A DNA stretch of 64,000 bases from positions 124,001 to 188,000 of the forward strand of contig NZ_NIHC01000001.1 of the NCBI RefSeq assembly GCF_002806945.1, given 5' to 3'. Below are positions 16,315 through 24,431 of this stretch, one piece after another. The translations under genes were made by a program, and so were the position numbers. Under the pieces are notes generated by a model. The model was not told the DNA's origin and did no database searches. It was given only the letters and a program-made list of their open reading frames with translations. How positions within the stretch are numbered: position 1 is the first letter of the stretch; every line of letters begins with the position of its first letter. The DNA is from Marinobacter salexigens (GTDB lineage Bacteria > Pseudomonadota > Gammaproteobacteria > Pseudomonadales > Oleiphilaceae).

Positions 16315-18585
16315 ATGATGTTTTCTTCCCTTTCCTCTCAGCATAGTGCTTTTCCGTTTGCCGCTAACCCGCCCACCCGAGCGGCTGCAGCCCCTCCCGA
16401 AACACGCTGTGAATACGTCCGTGTACGCTCGGCTCCGCCATCCATGGCTCCGCACGGTTTCGGGAGGGGCTTCAGCCGCTCGCGCGGGCTCAGTGCAGGG
16501 TGCTCAGGCCGTGTCCGACGCTTTATGGAAGGCGTAAGCCTGTGGATGGCTATGTTGTTGGTTTTGTTTGTGCAGCCGCTTTATGCGGAGGCCAACACCG
16601 GCAATGAGGATTCCGCAGGAACCTTGCACTTTGTTGACGGTAAAGGGCAGTGGCAGGAACCCGCTTTGGTGCTGGGGAGCGAGTTTGATGTTCGGGTTAG
16701 TGGGCTGATTGCAGACAGCAAGCTGGTGCGGACGTTCAAGAACACGAGCGATGACTGGCGTGAGGGGGTGTTTGTGTTTCCGCTGCCGGAGAAGGCCAGT
16801 GTTTATGGGCTGACCATGAAGGTGGGGGAGCGGACGATTGTGGGGGAGGTTCAGCCTCGCGCGGAAGCTAAGAAGACCTATGAGACGGCTCGGGATGCCG
16901 GGCGGCATGCGGCGAAGGTTGAGCAGCAGCGGCCGAATGTGTTTACCACTCGGGTGGCGAATATTCCGCCGGGGGCTGAGGTGAGTGTGGAGCTGAGTTA
17001 TCAGCAGTTGGTGAGCTATCGGGATGGGGTGTTTGAGTTGACGGCGCCTACTACGCTGACACCCCGATATATGCCGGGTGAGCCGTTGGCGGTGGCGCCG
17101 CAGCAGTGGCAGGGTGGTTGGGCAGTGCCTACCACGGAGGTGTTGGATGCGGATGCGATCAGTCCGTTTACGGTGGATGTGGCCGATGTGGCGGCTGACA
17201 GTCACAGGGCTTCAGTCACGTTTACGATTGATGCCGGGCTGCTGTTGGCGCAGGTGTTCAGTCCCAGCCATGCGGTGGCGACTCAGCAGGATGGTCAGGT
17301 GGTGACGGTTGAGCCCCAGGCGGGGGACATTGTGATGAATCAGGATTTTGTGATTCGTTGGCAGCCGTTTGCGGGGCAGGAACCGGGTGCGGCGGTGTTT
17401 CATCAGCAGTGGGAAGGGGAAGACTATTTGCTGGCGATGCTGGTGCCGGGGCGGGCGGGTAAAGCCCGGTTGCCACGGGAGCTGACGTTTGTGATTGATA
17501 CCTCGGGCTCTATGGCTGGGGAGTCCATTCGGCAGGCCAGGGAGGCCTTGCAGCTGGGGTTGGAGACGCTGTTGCCCGGTGATCGGTTCAATGTGATTCA
17601 GTTTAATTCCCAGCCCCACGCCTTGTTCATGCAGCCGGAAATGGCGACGGCGAATCATCTGGCTCGGGCGCGGCAGTATGTCAGTCGCTTGAAGGCGGAT
17701 GGTGGAACAGAAATGGCACCCGCGCTGGCCCTGGCTTTGCAAGGGCAAGGTAAGACCGCGGGCGAACAGGCGGATGAATCGACCAGGGTGCGCCAAGTGG
17801 TGTTTATGACAGACGGCGCGGTGGGCAATGAGTCTGCGCTATTTGATCAAATCCGTCGCCAGTTGGGCGATCACAGGCTGTTCACTGTGGCTATAGGCTC
17901 GGCGCCTAATAGGCACTTTATGCGGGAGGCGGCGCGCTGGGGGCGAGGCAGCTATACCTCGGTGCAGGATCTGGCCGATATGAGCGGCCCTTTGGCCAGG
18001 TTGTTTGCAGCTATGGAAGCGCCGGTGATGACGGATATTCAGGTGACCTGGCCGGGGCAGTCTGGCGCGGCAATGGAAGACAGTTTTCCGCAGCGGTCCG
18101 GTGATTTGTTTCAGGGCGAGCCCTTGTTGCAAGTTGTGCGCGGAGTGCCGCCCGCCGGTGCGCTGAGCGTGTCTGGCCGTTTGCCAGGTGGTGGAAACTG
18201 GCAGCAGAGCCTGGATTTGCAGCAGGCGGCTTCGGGTACTGGGCTGAATCGTTATTGGGCGCGGGAGAAGATCGACAGCCTTCTGGACGATGCACGAATA
18301 GAGGGGCAGGAGCCGGATAAAGAGAGAATCACCGAGCTTGCGGTTGCCCACAACCTTATGTCGCCCTATACGAGTTTTGTGGCGGTGGATAAAACACCGG
18401 TGCGGGCTTCTGAAAGCGCTTTGTTGCAAGACAATCTGCCAACCCTTCTACCTGCAGGAAGCCAGCCGGGCATGGTGCGCTATCCTCAAACCGCTACCTT
18501 TGCACCTCTGATGATTGCTTTGGGATTGCTTGGGTTAATGCTATCTGCTGCGATTGCCCTACTACAAAGGAGGGCGTACCCATGA
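16315..18585 (+). CDS. Marine proteobacterial sortase substrate (VIT-VWA protein)
   Basis: A large exported protein. A VIT domain comes first (LVRTFKNTSDDWREGVFVFPLP onward, split here by the motif EVQPRAEAKKTYE), then a von Willebrand A domain with the MIDAS motif DTSGSMAGES. The C-terminus has a sorting signal: a YPQTA motif (LPXTG-like), a membrane segment, and a positive tail QRRAYP. The partner sortase follows with an ATGA overlap. Start choice is difficult. ATG 16315 has a good AAAGGA site but puts about 70 residues before the hydrophobic signal segment and includes palindromic element copy 2 in frame. ATG 16525 gives a tidy signal peptide (MEGVSLWMAMLLVLF) but has no Shine-Dalgarno. 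I keep 16315 because of the ribosome site. Confidence 0.87.
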   Translation: MMFSSLSSQHSAFPFAANPPTRAAAAPPETRCEYVRVRSAPPSMAPHGFGRGFSRSRGLSAGCSGRVRRFMEGVSLWMAMLLVLFVQPLYAEANTGNEDSAGTLHFVDGKGQWQEPALVLGSEFDVRVSGLIADSKLVRTFKNTSDDWREGVFVFPLPEKASVYGLTMKVGERTIVGEVQPRAEAKKTYETARDAGRHAAKVEQQRPNVFTTRVANIPPGAEVSVELSYQQLVSYRDGVFELTAPTTLTPRYMPGEPLAVAPQQWQGGWAVPTTEVLDADAISPFTVDVADVAADSHRASVTFTIDAGLLLAQVFSPSHAVATQQDGQVVTVEPQAGDIVMNQDFVIRWQPFAGQEPGAAVFHQQWEGEDYLLAMLVPGRAGKARLPRELTFVIDTSGSMAGESIRQAREALQLGLETLLPGDRFNVIQFNSQPHALFMQPEMATANHLARARQYVSRLKADGGTEMAPALALALQGQGKTAGEQADESTRVRQVVFMTDGAVGNESALFDQIRRQLGDHRLFTVAIGSAPNRHFMREAARWGRGSYTSVQDLADMSGPLARLFAAMEAPVMTDIQVTWPGQSGAAMEDSFPQRSGDLFQGEPLLQVVRGVPPAGALSVSGRLPGGGNWQQSLDLQQAASGTGLNRYWAREKIDSLLDDARIEGQEPDKERITELAVAHNLMSPYTSFVAVDKTPVRASESALLQDNLPTLLPAGSQPGMVRYPQTATFAPLMIALGLLGLMLSAAIALLQRRAYP
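16379..16481. repeat. Palindromic element, copy 2 (in the sortase-substrate leader)
   Basis: Arms 16379-16403 and 16457-16481 pair over 25 bp with one mismatch; pairing continues outward to 16371 and 16489 with two more mismatches. The core is 53 nt, in the same orientation as copies 3 and 4. The inner arm is CCCGAAAC/GTTTCGGG, where other copies have TTCCAAAAC, so both strands of the stem changed together. The reading frame of the surrounding gene stays open through it. Confidence 0.9.
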
Positions 18586-19226
18586 GTCGCTCACTGTTGC
18601 TGTTGATTACAAGCTCAGCCATGTTGCTGGTGTTCGGATTGTGGGTTCCCATAAAAGCCGTGGTGGCTCAGGAACTGCTGGAAATTGCCTGGGCCGAGAG
18701 CCAGGCACGACAGACCGAGTCCCGGCCCTGGCCTTGGGCAGATACCTGGCCGGTGGCAAAACTATCCATGCCGGAGCTGGGGGGTTCGATGATCGTGCTA
18801 GCGGGTGTTCATGGTGAGAGCCTGGCCTTCGGGCCAGGGCAGATGATGGGCGTTAGCGGTCCGGACAGTACGGTTGTTATTGCCGGCCACCGGGATACCC
18901 ACTTTCGGCCTCTTGAACACCTGGAGCCAGGCAATGAGCTACAGCTGCAACGCCGGGACGGGCGCTGGCAGGGCTACCGGGTGAGTGCAACAAGAATTGT
19001 GGATAGCCGTTCGGAATTCATCGATACCCATCAGTTACCTGCGGGTACGCTTTTGCTGGTTACCTGCTATCCCTTCGACAGCATGGATGCCGGCGGCCCT
19101 CTGCGTTATGTGGTGGAGGCCCGGATAGACGATGCAGCTCGTGTAGCCAATATAGAAGGCGTTCACAGCCAGGTTCGACTTAGTCCGGCCGTATTGGACG
19201 AAATTGACACTGTCGCAGGCCTATAA
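18582..19226 (+). CDS. Sortase, marine proteobacterial type
   Basis: A 214-residue membrane-anchored transpeptidase. One N-terminal membrane segment (LLLLITSSAMLLVFGLW) precedes the sortase beta-barrel. The catalytic triad is visible: His103 in IAGHRDTHF, Cys162 in LLVTCYPF (the TLXTC motif), and Arg175 in GPLRYVV. It should cleave the substrate at the YPQTA motif and transfer it to an amine acceptor in the periplasm, or anchor it; the acceptor in Gram-negatives is not established. It overlaps the stop of the substrate gene by ATGA, so enzyme and single substrate are made together. This pairing defines a dedicated one-substrate system. Confidence 0.94.
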   Translation: MSRSLLLLITSSAMLLVFGLWVPIKAVVAQELLEIAWAESQARQTESRPWPWADTWPVAKLSMPELGGSMIVLAGVHGESLAFGPGQMMGVSGPDSTVVIAGHRDTHFRPLEHLEPGNELQLQRRDGRWQGYRVSATRIVDSRSEFIDTHQLPAGTLLLVTCYPFDSMDAGGPLRYVVEARIDDAARVANIEGVHSQVRLSPAVLDEIDTVAGL

Positions 19227-19228
19227 AC

Positions 19229-19250
19229 TTGGCGTACACTTGTGCGCCAA
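19229..19250. other. Short hairpin between sortase and plsC-like genes
   Basis: A 9-bp stem (TTGGCG plus CAC with GTG plus CGCCAA) with a two-base bulge and two-base loop, starting just after the sortase stop codon. No T-run follows, so termination is uncertain; it could stabilise the mRNA end or shape the acyltransferase leader. Confidence 0.35.
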
Positions 19251-19273
19251 AATCCCGGTGCAGAGTTTGTCGT

Positions 19274-19981
19274 ATGGGCTTTATCAGAAGTGTTTTGGCT
19301 TGGATGAGTGTTCCCGTGCTTTGTATACTCGCCCTGCCATTCTTTATTGTCAGGCCGTTCAATCCGGATAATAACCGGCTGCTGGCCATTGCATTGGCGC
19401 GAACCGGCCGAGCAATACTCGGGATGGAGCGGCCGGTGGAAGGCGCGGGAAACATGCCTCAGGATCGTCCTGTGGTGGCAATTTGCAATCATCAATACAA
19501 CGATGATCTTTTTGTGGTGGGGGATCTGGTAGCGCCTCGCACCGTAACTGTGGGCAAGTCATCTTTGGTCTGGGTGCCGTTTTTTGGCTGGGCATTCTGG
19601 CTGGGGGGCAATGTCATATTGAACCGTGCCCGCTCCCGCAAAGCCGTTGCAGTTATGCAAGCCACCAGCGAGGCGATCACTCGCGAGAATAAAAGCCTGT
19701 GGGTTTTTGTGGAAGGCACACGGAGCAAGGGCCGGGGGCTACAGAAGTTCAAAAAAGGTGCTTTTTACGCAGCGGTGACGGCGGGGGCACCAATTGTTAT
19801 GGTGTGCACTGCCGAATATCGCAATAAAACCCTGGGCAGGCTGGGCAAGCGCGAGCCGGTGAGTATCCGGATTCTGCCTCCGGTGGAAACCATAGGCCTT
19901 ACCACTGAGGATGTCCCTGCTTTGATAGCTCGCTGTCATAAAGAAATGGCAGAGGTTATCGCCGAATTAGGCCAGGGCTGA
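19274..19981 (+). CDS. 1-acyl-sn-glycerol-3-phosphate acyltransferase family protein
   Basis: A 235-residue PlsC-type acyltransferase, which transfers an acyl chain from acyl-ACP or acyl-CoA to lysophosphatidate at the inner membrane. One N-terminal membrane segment (MSVPVLCILALPFFIV) is followed by the catalytic NHQYNDD (His73, Asp78, the HX4D motif), GNVILNRARS, the phosphate-binding FVEGTRSKGRG, and the fourth block GAPIVMV. The frame extends upstream to a TTG at 19229, but that lies in the hairpin next to the sortase stop; ATG 19274 fits the family length. The Shine-Dalgarno is weak (CAGAG). A general PlsC paralogue is as likely as the main PlsC. Confidence 0.87.
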   Translation: MGFIRSVLAWMSVPVLCILALPFFIVRPFNPDNNRLLAIALARTGRAILGMERPVEGAGNMPQDRPVVAICNHQYNDDLFVVGDLVAPRTVTVGKSSLVWVPFFGWAFWLGGNVILNRARSRKAVAVMQATSEAITRENKSLWVFVEGTRSKGRGLQKFKKGAFYAAVTAGAPIVMVCTAEYRNKTLGRLGKREPVSIRILPPVETIGLTTEDVPALIARCHKEMAEVIAELGQG

Positions 19982-20068
19982 CGCCTGATCTGGGCTGAAG
20001 GTTCTGCCCGGACTAATGGCTCCGGCTAAGGAAGTTCTCAAACGAATTCCCTAAGAGAGGTGCGAACG

Positions 20069-20311
20069 ATGAATCTGATTTTATTCCTGATTATTGGTGG
20101 TGTCGCGGGCTGGCTTGCCGGCCTGATTATGAAAGGCCGCGGCTTTGGCGTGTTGGCCAATGTGGGTATTGGTATTGTTGGTTCCTTTCTTGGCGGTTTT
20201 GTTTTTCGCCTGCTAGGCCTGGCGGCTCAGGGCGCCATTGGTGAGTTGGTCACAGCGACTGTAGGCGCCGTATTACTGCTGGCGATTGTCAGCCAAATAA
20301 GGAAAAGCTGA
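20069..20311 (+). CDS. GlsB/YeaQ/YmgE-family small membrane protein
   Basis: An 80-residue, almost wholly hydrophobic protein with three predicted membrane helices and Gly-rich packing (IIGGVAGWLAGLIMKGRGFG, GIGIVGSFLGGFVF), the pattern of the transglycosylase-associated/GlsB stress family. The ATG at 20069 is preceded by AAGAGAGG at eight bases; the GTG at 20060 overlaps that site and is rejected. The MAPEG gene follows two bases after the stop. Members are often stress-induced; no enzymatic activity is established. Confidence 0.88.
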   Translation: MNLILFLIIGGVAGWLAGLIMKGRGFGVLANVGIGIVGSFLGGFVFRLLGLAAQGAIGELVTATVGAVLLLAIVSQIRKS

Positions 20312-20313
20312 CT

Positions 20314-20715
20314 ATGTTGTTACCTGTTACCGGAGTGTTCGCGGCTGTCCTCGGTATATTGATGTTGGTGCTTTCCGCTTATGTTGTGAAGTTTCGCCTG
20401 AAATACAATAAAGGCATGGGAGTAACTGATAACCCCGATTTTCAGGCTGCAGTCCGCGCCCACGGCAATCTTGTGGAGTACGCACCTATCGGCTTGATTA
20501 TGCTGGGTGTCGCGGAGATGAACGGCGTTGCAAGCGGCCTTGTATACTGGACGGGCATGAGCCTGGTGGTTGGTCGCCTACTGCATGCATGGGGCATGAT
20601 TAATGGCCATGGTGAGGAGCATAAAGCCCGCGCCCTTGGCATGGTGCTGACCTGGCTGGCGATGCTGGCAGCGGCCATTCTTCTGTTGTGGAATGTTTGG
20701 CAAGTGCACGGCTGA
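20314..20715 (+). CDS. MAPEG-family membrane protein
   Basis: A 133-residue protein with four membrane helices and the family signature around RAHGNLVEYAPIGLIML, followed by the basic and aromatic segment RLLHAWGM. MAPEG proteins include glutathione S-transferases of membranes; bacterial members of this short type have unknown substrates. It follows the GlsB-like gene by two bases, implying one transcript. The hairpin at 20734-20758 lies between it and the converging OmpA-domain gene. Confidence 0.87.
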   Translation: MLLPVTGVFAAVLGILMLVLSAYVVKFRLKYNKGMGVTDNPDFQAAVRAHGNLVEYAPIGLIMLGVAEMNGVASGLVYWTGMSLVVGRLLHAWGMINGHGEEHKARALGMVLTWLAMLAAAILLLWNVWQVHG

Positions 20716-20733
20716 TTGTTGCAGCTAAAACCT

Positions 20734-20758
20734 CCGGGGCCGCAGATGCCAGCCCCGG
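20734..20758. terminator. Possible bidirectional terminator hairpin
   Basis: CCGGGGC (20734-20740) pairs with GCCCCGG (20752-20758) around an 11-base loop, between convergent genes. Read on the minus strand it is followed by AGGTTTTAG, a short U-tract; on the plus strand it is followed only by TGCGTCC. It more likely serves the minus-strand gene. Confidence 0.4.
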
Positions 20759-20768
20759 TGCGTCCTTC

Positions 20769-21209
20769 CTAAAGTGCTTTTGCCATATCGTCGGCAAGGT
20801 ATTCAAATTCAACCCGGCGGTTGGCGGCCCGGTCATCGGGTGTTGTGAAGGGGCGGGTTGAGCCCCAGCTTGCAACAAGAATTTGCGATTCAGAAACACC
20901 TTCCTCAATCAAAAACCTGACCACAGCCTTTGTTCGTTGTCGAGACAGAAACTGGTTATAGTCTTCGGCGCCGAAATTATCAGAGTGGCCATGAATCCGA
21001 ATACTGGTGCATGGGTTCTGCTTCAGATAAGCCGCATGCTGGCGAACAATTGCCGTGTCTGAGTCGTCCAGTGCATATTTGTTGAAGCCGTAATGAAACC
21101 TCATCCGGTGTGGGCGCTTGCCTTCGGCCATGAGGGTAGCTGCATTAAAGCCGGAAGCGACGGCAGCTTTGGCTATCAACTCCGGGTTGTCCAATACGAG
21201 TACAGTCAT
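20769..21209 (-). CDS. OmpA-domain protein without a visible signal peptide
   Basis: A 146-residue protein, nearly all of it an OmpA-like peptidoglycan-binding domain: IRIHGHSDNFGAEDYNQFLS (the peptidoglycan-contact region with Asp), RQRTKAVVRFL, and the C-terminal DDRAANRRVEFEY with the conserved Arg. The start is ATG 21209, which has AAGGA eight bases upstream; the frame extends to 21260 without a better site. Neither start gives a hydrophobic signal or lipobox, which is unusual for a domain that works in the periplasm. A non-classical location, an adaptor role or a missed upstream exon-like frameshift are all open. Confidence 0.82.
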   Translation of the reverse strand: MTVLVLDNPELIAKAAVASGFNAATLMAEGKRPHRMRFHYGFNKYALDDSDTAIVRQHAAYLKQNPCTSIRIHGHSDNFGAEDYNQFLSRQRTKAVVRFLIEEGVSESQILVASWGSTRPFTTPDDRAANRRVEFEYLADDMAKAL

Positions 21210-21402
21210 CTGCAGTATCCTTGGTTCAGACCTGTGGTTTTTCTTGTTATTCCCGCTCACTATTACCCGAGACAGAAATAACGGTAATTAGCGGATGGTC
21301 GGCATGACCTTCTCACTGAAAATCATTTAAGCGCAGAAACAAGACACTGGTATGATAGAAAACAGTTTTTCAGGGACAGATTATGATGAATTGTGACCGC
21401 CC

Positions 21403-22851
21403 ATGTTGATTATTCCTGCAGAGAACGCCATTAACTGGAAGCGCCCGCCCTGGGTGACCTTTGGATTGATGCTCGCCTGTATGCTGGTATTCCTGTTTTA
21501 TCAGGGGGGAGACAGCCGCAAGCTTGAGCAAGCGGTGGACGTTTATGTGGATTCCGGGCTGCACCAACTGGAAGCGCCGGCTTATGAGGATTATCTGCAA
21601 CGAAAGATCCGCTTTGAAGGCGAAGAAGAGCGGGTTTTTGAGTTGCAGAGGTTCCAGAAACTGAGGGAGGAAGGTGAAGACTATTGGCTCTCTGCCAGTT
21701 TGCTTATGGATCGCGAATTCTATCAGTACCTGCTTCAGAACAGGGATGTGATCTGGGCCCCGGCAGAGCGAAGGCACTGGCTGGAGCAGCGCACCACCAT
21801 TGAAGAAAGCTACATACAGCGCCTGAGCGCCCAGCAGTTGGGCCTGATTCCCGCAAAACTGTCTTTATACACGCTGATTACCTACCAGTTCCTGCACGGC
21901 GGCTGGGGGCACATTATCGGCAACCTGCTTTTCCTGTTCCTCCTCGGTTTTACCGTAGAAAAGGCCCTCGGCCCCGGCCGGTACCTGTTGGCCTACCTGG
22001 CCTGTGGTGCTTTATCCGGCGTAGTTTTTACCGCTTTTTCACTGGGCAGCCACATTCCCTTGGTAGGCGCTTCCGGTTCCATTTCCGGGCTGATGGGCAT
22101 GTACGTAGCCATTTACGGGCTGCAGAAAATCCGCTTTTTCTATTTCCTGGGCGTGTACTTCAATTACTTCCGGGCACCTGCGATAGCCATATTGCCGGTG
22201 TGGCTGGGCAAGGAAATCTACGATTACTGGTTTGCCGGTGCGACCGGTGTTGCCTACATGGCCCACGCTGGCGGTTTGTTGGCTGGTGCTGGCCTGGTAT
22301 GGCTACTGGGCAAAAGCTGGCTACAGGTCCGGGAAGAGTTTTTTGAGCCGGAAGAAGATGAGCAGGACGAACGCTTCACCACCGGTTATGCCCAAGCCAT
22401 GGCCAGCCTCGGCCGCATGGATTTCGACCTGGCTCGACGCCAGTTTGAGGCCTTGCGCGCAAACTATCCCGACAGACCTATCCTGCTTGAGCACCTTTAC
22501 AACCTCGCTAAGCTGCGCCCGGATTTGCCCGAGTACCAGGTTCTTACCCGCGAACTGATGAACGATTCTCTGAGCCGTCGACAGCCTGAGCAGATGATTG
22601 CTGTTTGGCAGGAGTATCTAAGCAAGGGTGAGAGCTATCACCCTCTAGCTGCGGAAGATCACAACCGGGTGCTGTTCGCCAGTCTCAAACAACATGACGT
22701 TAAAGCTGCAGAGAAAGCCTTTGAACGCTTGCGTGGGGCGGATGATCCATTGCTAACCACTGAGGCGTGCAGATTGCTTGCTGAAGAGTTTGAGAAGCTC
22801 CAAATGGCGCCGAAAGCGCGGCATTACCGACAGTTGCTTCAGGCTGGCTAG
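21403..22851 (+). CDS. Rhomboid-family intramembrane serine protease
   Basis: A 482-residue membrane protein. A first membrane segment (PWVTFGLMLACMLVFLFY) is followed by an unusually long charged insert (about residues 40-140) before the rhomboid core. The core has the HGGWGHIIGNLLFLFLLG signature of helix 2, catalytic Ser224 in GASG, and catalytic His288 in MAHAGG. A soluble C-terminal tail of about 150 residues has helical, TPR-like character (ALRANYPDRPILLEHLYNLA). Rhomboids cleave membrane helices; the substrate is unknown. The ATG has a weak ribosome site, but a nine-codon frame (ATG 21383 to TGA 21409) preceded by CAGGGA overlaps it and might deliver ribosomes. Repeat copy 3 follows. 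Confidence 0.9.
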   Translation: MLIIPAENAINWKRPPWVTFGLMLACMLVFLFYQGGDSRKLEQAVDVYVDSGLHQLEAPAYEDYLQRKIRFEGEEERVFELQRFQKLREEGEDYWLSASLLMDREFYQYLLQNRDVIWAPAERRHWLEQRTTIEESYIQRLSAQQLGLIPAKLSLYTLITYQFLHGGWGHIIGNLLFLFLLGFTVEKALGPGRYLLAYLACGALSGVVFTAFSLGSHIPLVGASGSISGLMGMYVAIYGLQKIRFFYFLGVYFNYFRAPAIAILPVWLGKEIYDYWFAGATGVAYMAHAGGLLAGAGLVWLLGKSWLQVREEFFEPEEDEQDERFTTGYAQAMASLGRMDFDLARRQFEALRANYPDRPILLEHLYNLAKLRPDLPEYQVLTRELMNDSLSRRQPEQMIAVWQEYLSKGESYHPLAAEDHNRVLFASLKQHDVKAAEKAFERLRGADDPLLTTEACRLLAEEFEKLQMAPKARHYRQLLQAG

Positions 22852-22865
22852 ATTCGGAGGTAGCC

Positions 22866-22976
22866 GGGAGGGTGCGGGGAGGCCCTTCCAAAACACGCTG
22901 TGAATACCTCCCTGTACGCTCGGCTCCGCCATCCATGGCTCCGCACGGTTTTGGAAGGGCCTCCCCGCACCCTCCC
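22866..22976. repeat. Palindromic element, copy 3 (between convergent genes)
   Basis: Perfect 29-bp arms (22866-22894 with 22948-22976) around a 53-nt core differing from copy 4 at few or no positions. The outer arm GGGAGGGTGCGGGGAGG is specific to this locus. It starts 15 bp after the rhomboid stop, and its last base is the first base of the stop codon of the facing gene. It fills the whole gap between the convergent genes, so it can act on both transcripts. Confidence 0.92.
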
Positions 22977-24430
22977 TAATCTGGCACTGCAAAGGACGCT
23001 TTTGGGCCTTTGAGTAGTTCTTTCTTCTCAGCCTGCTCCAGAAACACCGGCACCTGCTCATGCAACGGGTGATTCACGCAGCGCTTCTGAATAAACGTAA
23101 GAAACGCCGTCGCTTTCTCCCACTGATTCAGGCCGTTTGCCAGGGTTTGGGCAACCAGCAAGTAGGCAGGAGCCAGTTCGTCGCTTTCCGGAAAGCGCTT
23201 GTGGAAGTCCTGCAGTAGTCGTAAGGCCAGTTTGTATTGCTCCCGATGATACAGGCAGCGGGCGCAGCGCACAGCCAGTTCCGGATCGTCCAGTTTGAAC
23301 CCCGGTTCAGCTGCATCGAGCATGCTTACAACAGACGCTATGCCCTCGCCGTCGTTGCGGTCGGCCAGCCAACCGAGAATCCGTGGGTGATACTGGTAGA
23401 GCTCAGTGGCATCGTTTCGGGCAACCAATAACTGGTACAGCTGGCCAATACGCAGCGGATCCTCCCGATTACGCTTCAGAGCTTCCTTCAGCATGCCCTG
23501 AACCCGGTCGTAGTTGCCATCCTTCAGGTTCATATCAATGTCAGCATCCAGGCGGGTGCTGCGATCCCGTTGCTGCATGTCCATATCTGAGGAATCGTCC
23601 TGAATGTCTGAGGCGAACCCCAGTTCTTCCTGATACTGAAATAACAGATACCCAAGCATGTTGAACAGAATCAGCGTAAAGGTACTGTTCAGAAAACCGG
23701 ATAATGGCTGTGAAAACCAGAAGGGGAAATGGTTATAGGCAAAATCCTGAGCCACACCCGAGGCCAGGGTTAGCAAAATAAGGTAGCCGTAGAGCAGGAA
23801 GTAGGGGGTGCCGATGCGGGAGATCAGCACCGCCAGGTTCATCGGGTTTACGGCTGCGCCAACGGAGCGCTCCATAGCCAACACCATAATGCTGGCGGGC
23901 AGTGCGAGTACCACGAAAGCCAGTGCCAGCAGCATCAGCAGAGGGCCACCGAGCATCGCGGCGGCACCAACCAGGCCGCCCATCACAATGAATACCAGTA
24001 GCTGGAGAATAACAATATTGAACCCGCTACCGGTAAAGGCTATCGATACTGTAGGCGGTGTCAGATGGCCTTCGGCCGTGTGATTGATCACTGCATAGGT
24101 GTACTTGAACAGCGCCAAGGCCAGTACCAGCCAGATCAGGATGCCAACAAGATTAGCGGGAGCAACAAGGGGCACCAGTGTGCAAATTGCAATGACAATC
24201 AGCGGATCGGTATGGAACGGGTAACGGAAAAAAGCCCCGATTCGGTTCCAGAACGGCACCACCTCGGTGGCAGCGCCCATATAGCGCATGGCTTTACTGC
24301 ATGAAGGGCATAGTGCCCGGCGCTGGCGAGTGTCTGCATCGGGCATGCAGCGGCTGCAGAAATGAATCTGACATTCGCCGCAGTGCCATTTGGCAGGGTC
24401 GCCTGGGTGGTAGTAGCAATCGTGTTTCAT
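22976..24430 (-). CDS. B-box-like zinc-finger, multi-pass membrane, TPR-like protein
   Basis: About 484 residues. The N-terminus is cysteine/histidine rich (CYYHPGDPAKWHCGEC, CSRC, CPSC), resembling a B-box type zinc-binding module. Six or so membrane helices follow (about 70-290; runs such as PLIVIAICTLVPLV and LLMLLALAFVVLALPASIMV). A soluble helical C-terminal region then resembles tetratricopeptide repeats (RCARCLYHREQYKLALRLLQ). ATG 24430 lies one base past the stop of the HD-GYP gene; a longer frame to 24511 is rejected because it overlaps that gene. I do not recognise a named function. The zinc finger and operon position suggest a membrane effector or scaffold linked to the signalling genes upstream. 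Confidence 0.72.
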   Translation of the reverse strand: MKHDCYYHPGDPAKWHCGECQIHFCSRCMPDADTRQRRALCPSCSKAMRYMGAATEVVPFWNRIGAFFRYPFHTDPLIVIAICTLVPLVAPANLVGILIWLVLALALFKYTYAVINHTAEGHLTPPTVSIAFTGSGFNIVILQLLVFIVMGGLVGAAAMLGGPLLMLLALAFVVLALPASIMVLAMERSVGAAVNPMNLAVLISRIGTPYFLLYGYLILLTLASGVAQDFAYNHFPFWFSQPLSGFLNSTFTLILFNMLGYLLFQYQEELGFASDIQDDSSDMDMQQRDRSTRLDADIDMNLKDGNYDRVQGMLKEALKRNREDPLRIGQLYQLLVARNDATELYQYHPRILGWLADRNDGEGIASVVSMLDAAEPGFKLDDPELAVRCARCLYHREQYKLALRLLQDFHKRFPESDELAPAYLLVAQTLANGLNQWEKATAFLTFIQKRCVNHPLHEQVPVFLEQAEKKELLKGPKASFAVPD

Positions 24431-24431
24431 A

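Noticed and set aside
16346-16537. Alternative frame of 63 codons over the sortase-substrate leader
   Set aside because: It merely reads repeat copy 2 in another open frame and ends before any domain; no ribosome site.
20060-20068. GTG start for the GlsB-like gene
   Set aside because: This GTG overlaps the Shine-Dalgarno AAGAGAGG that serves ATG 20069.
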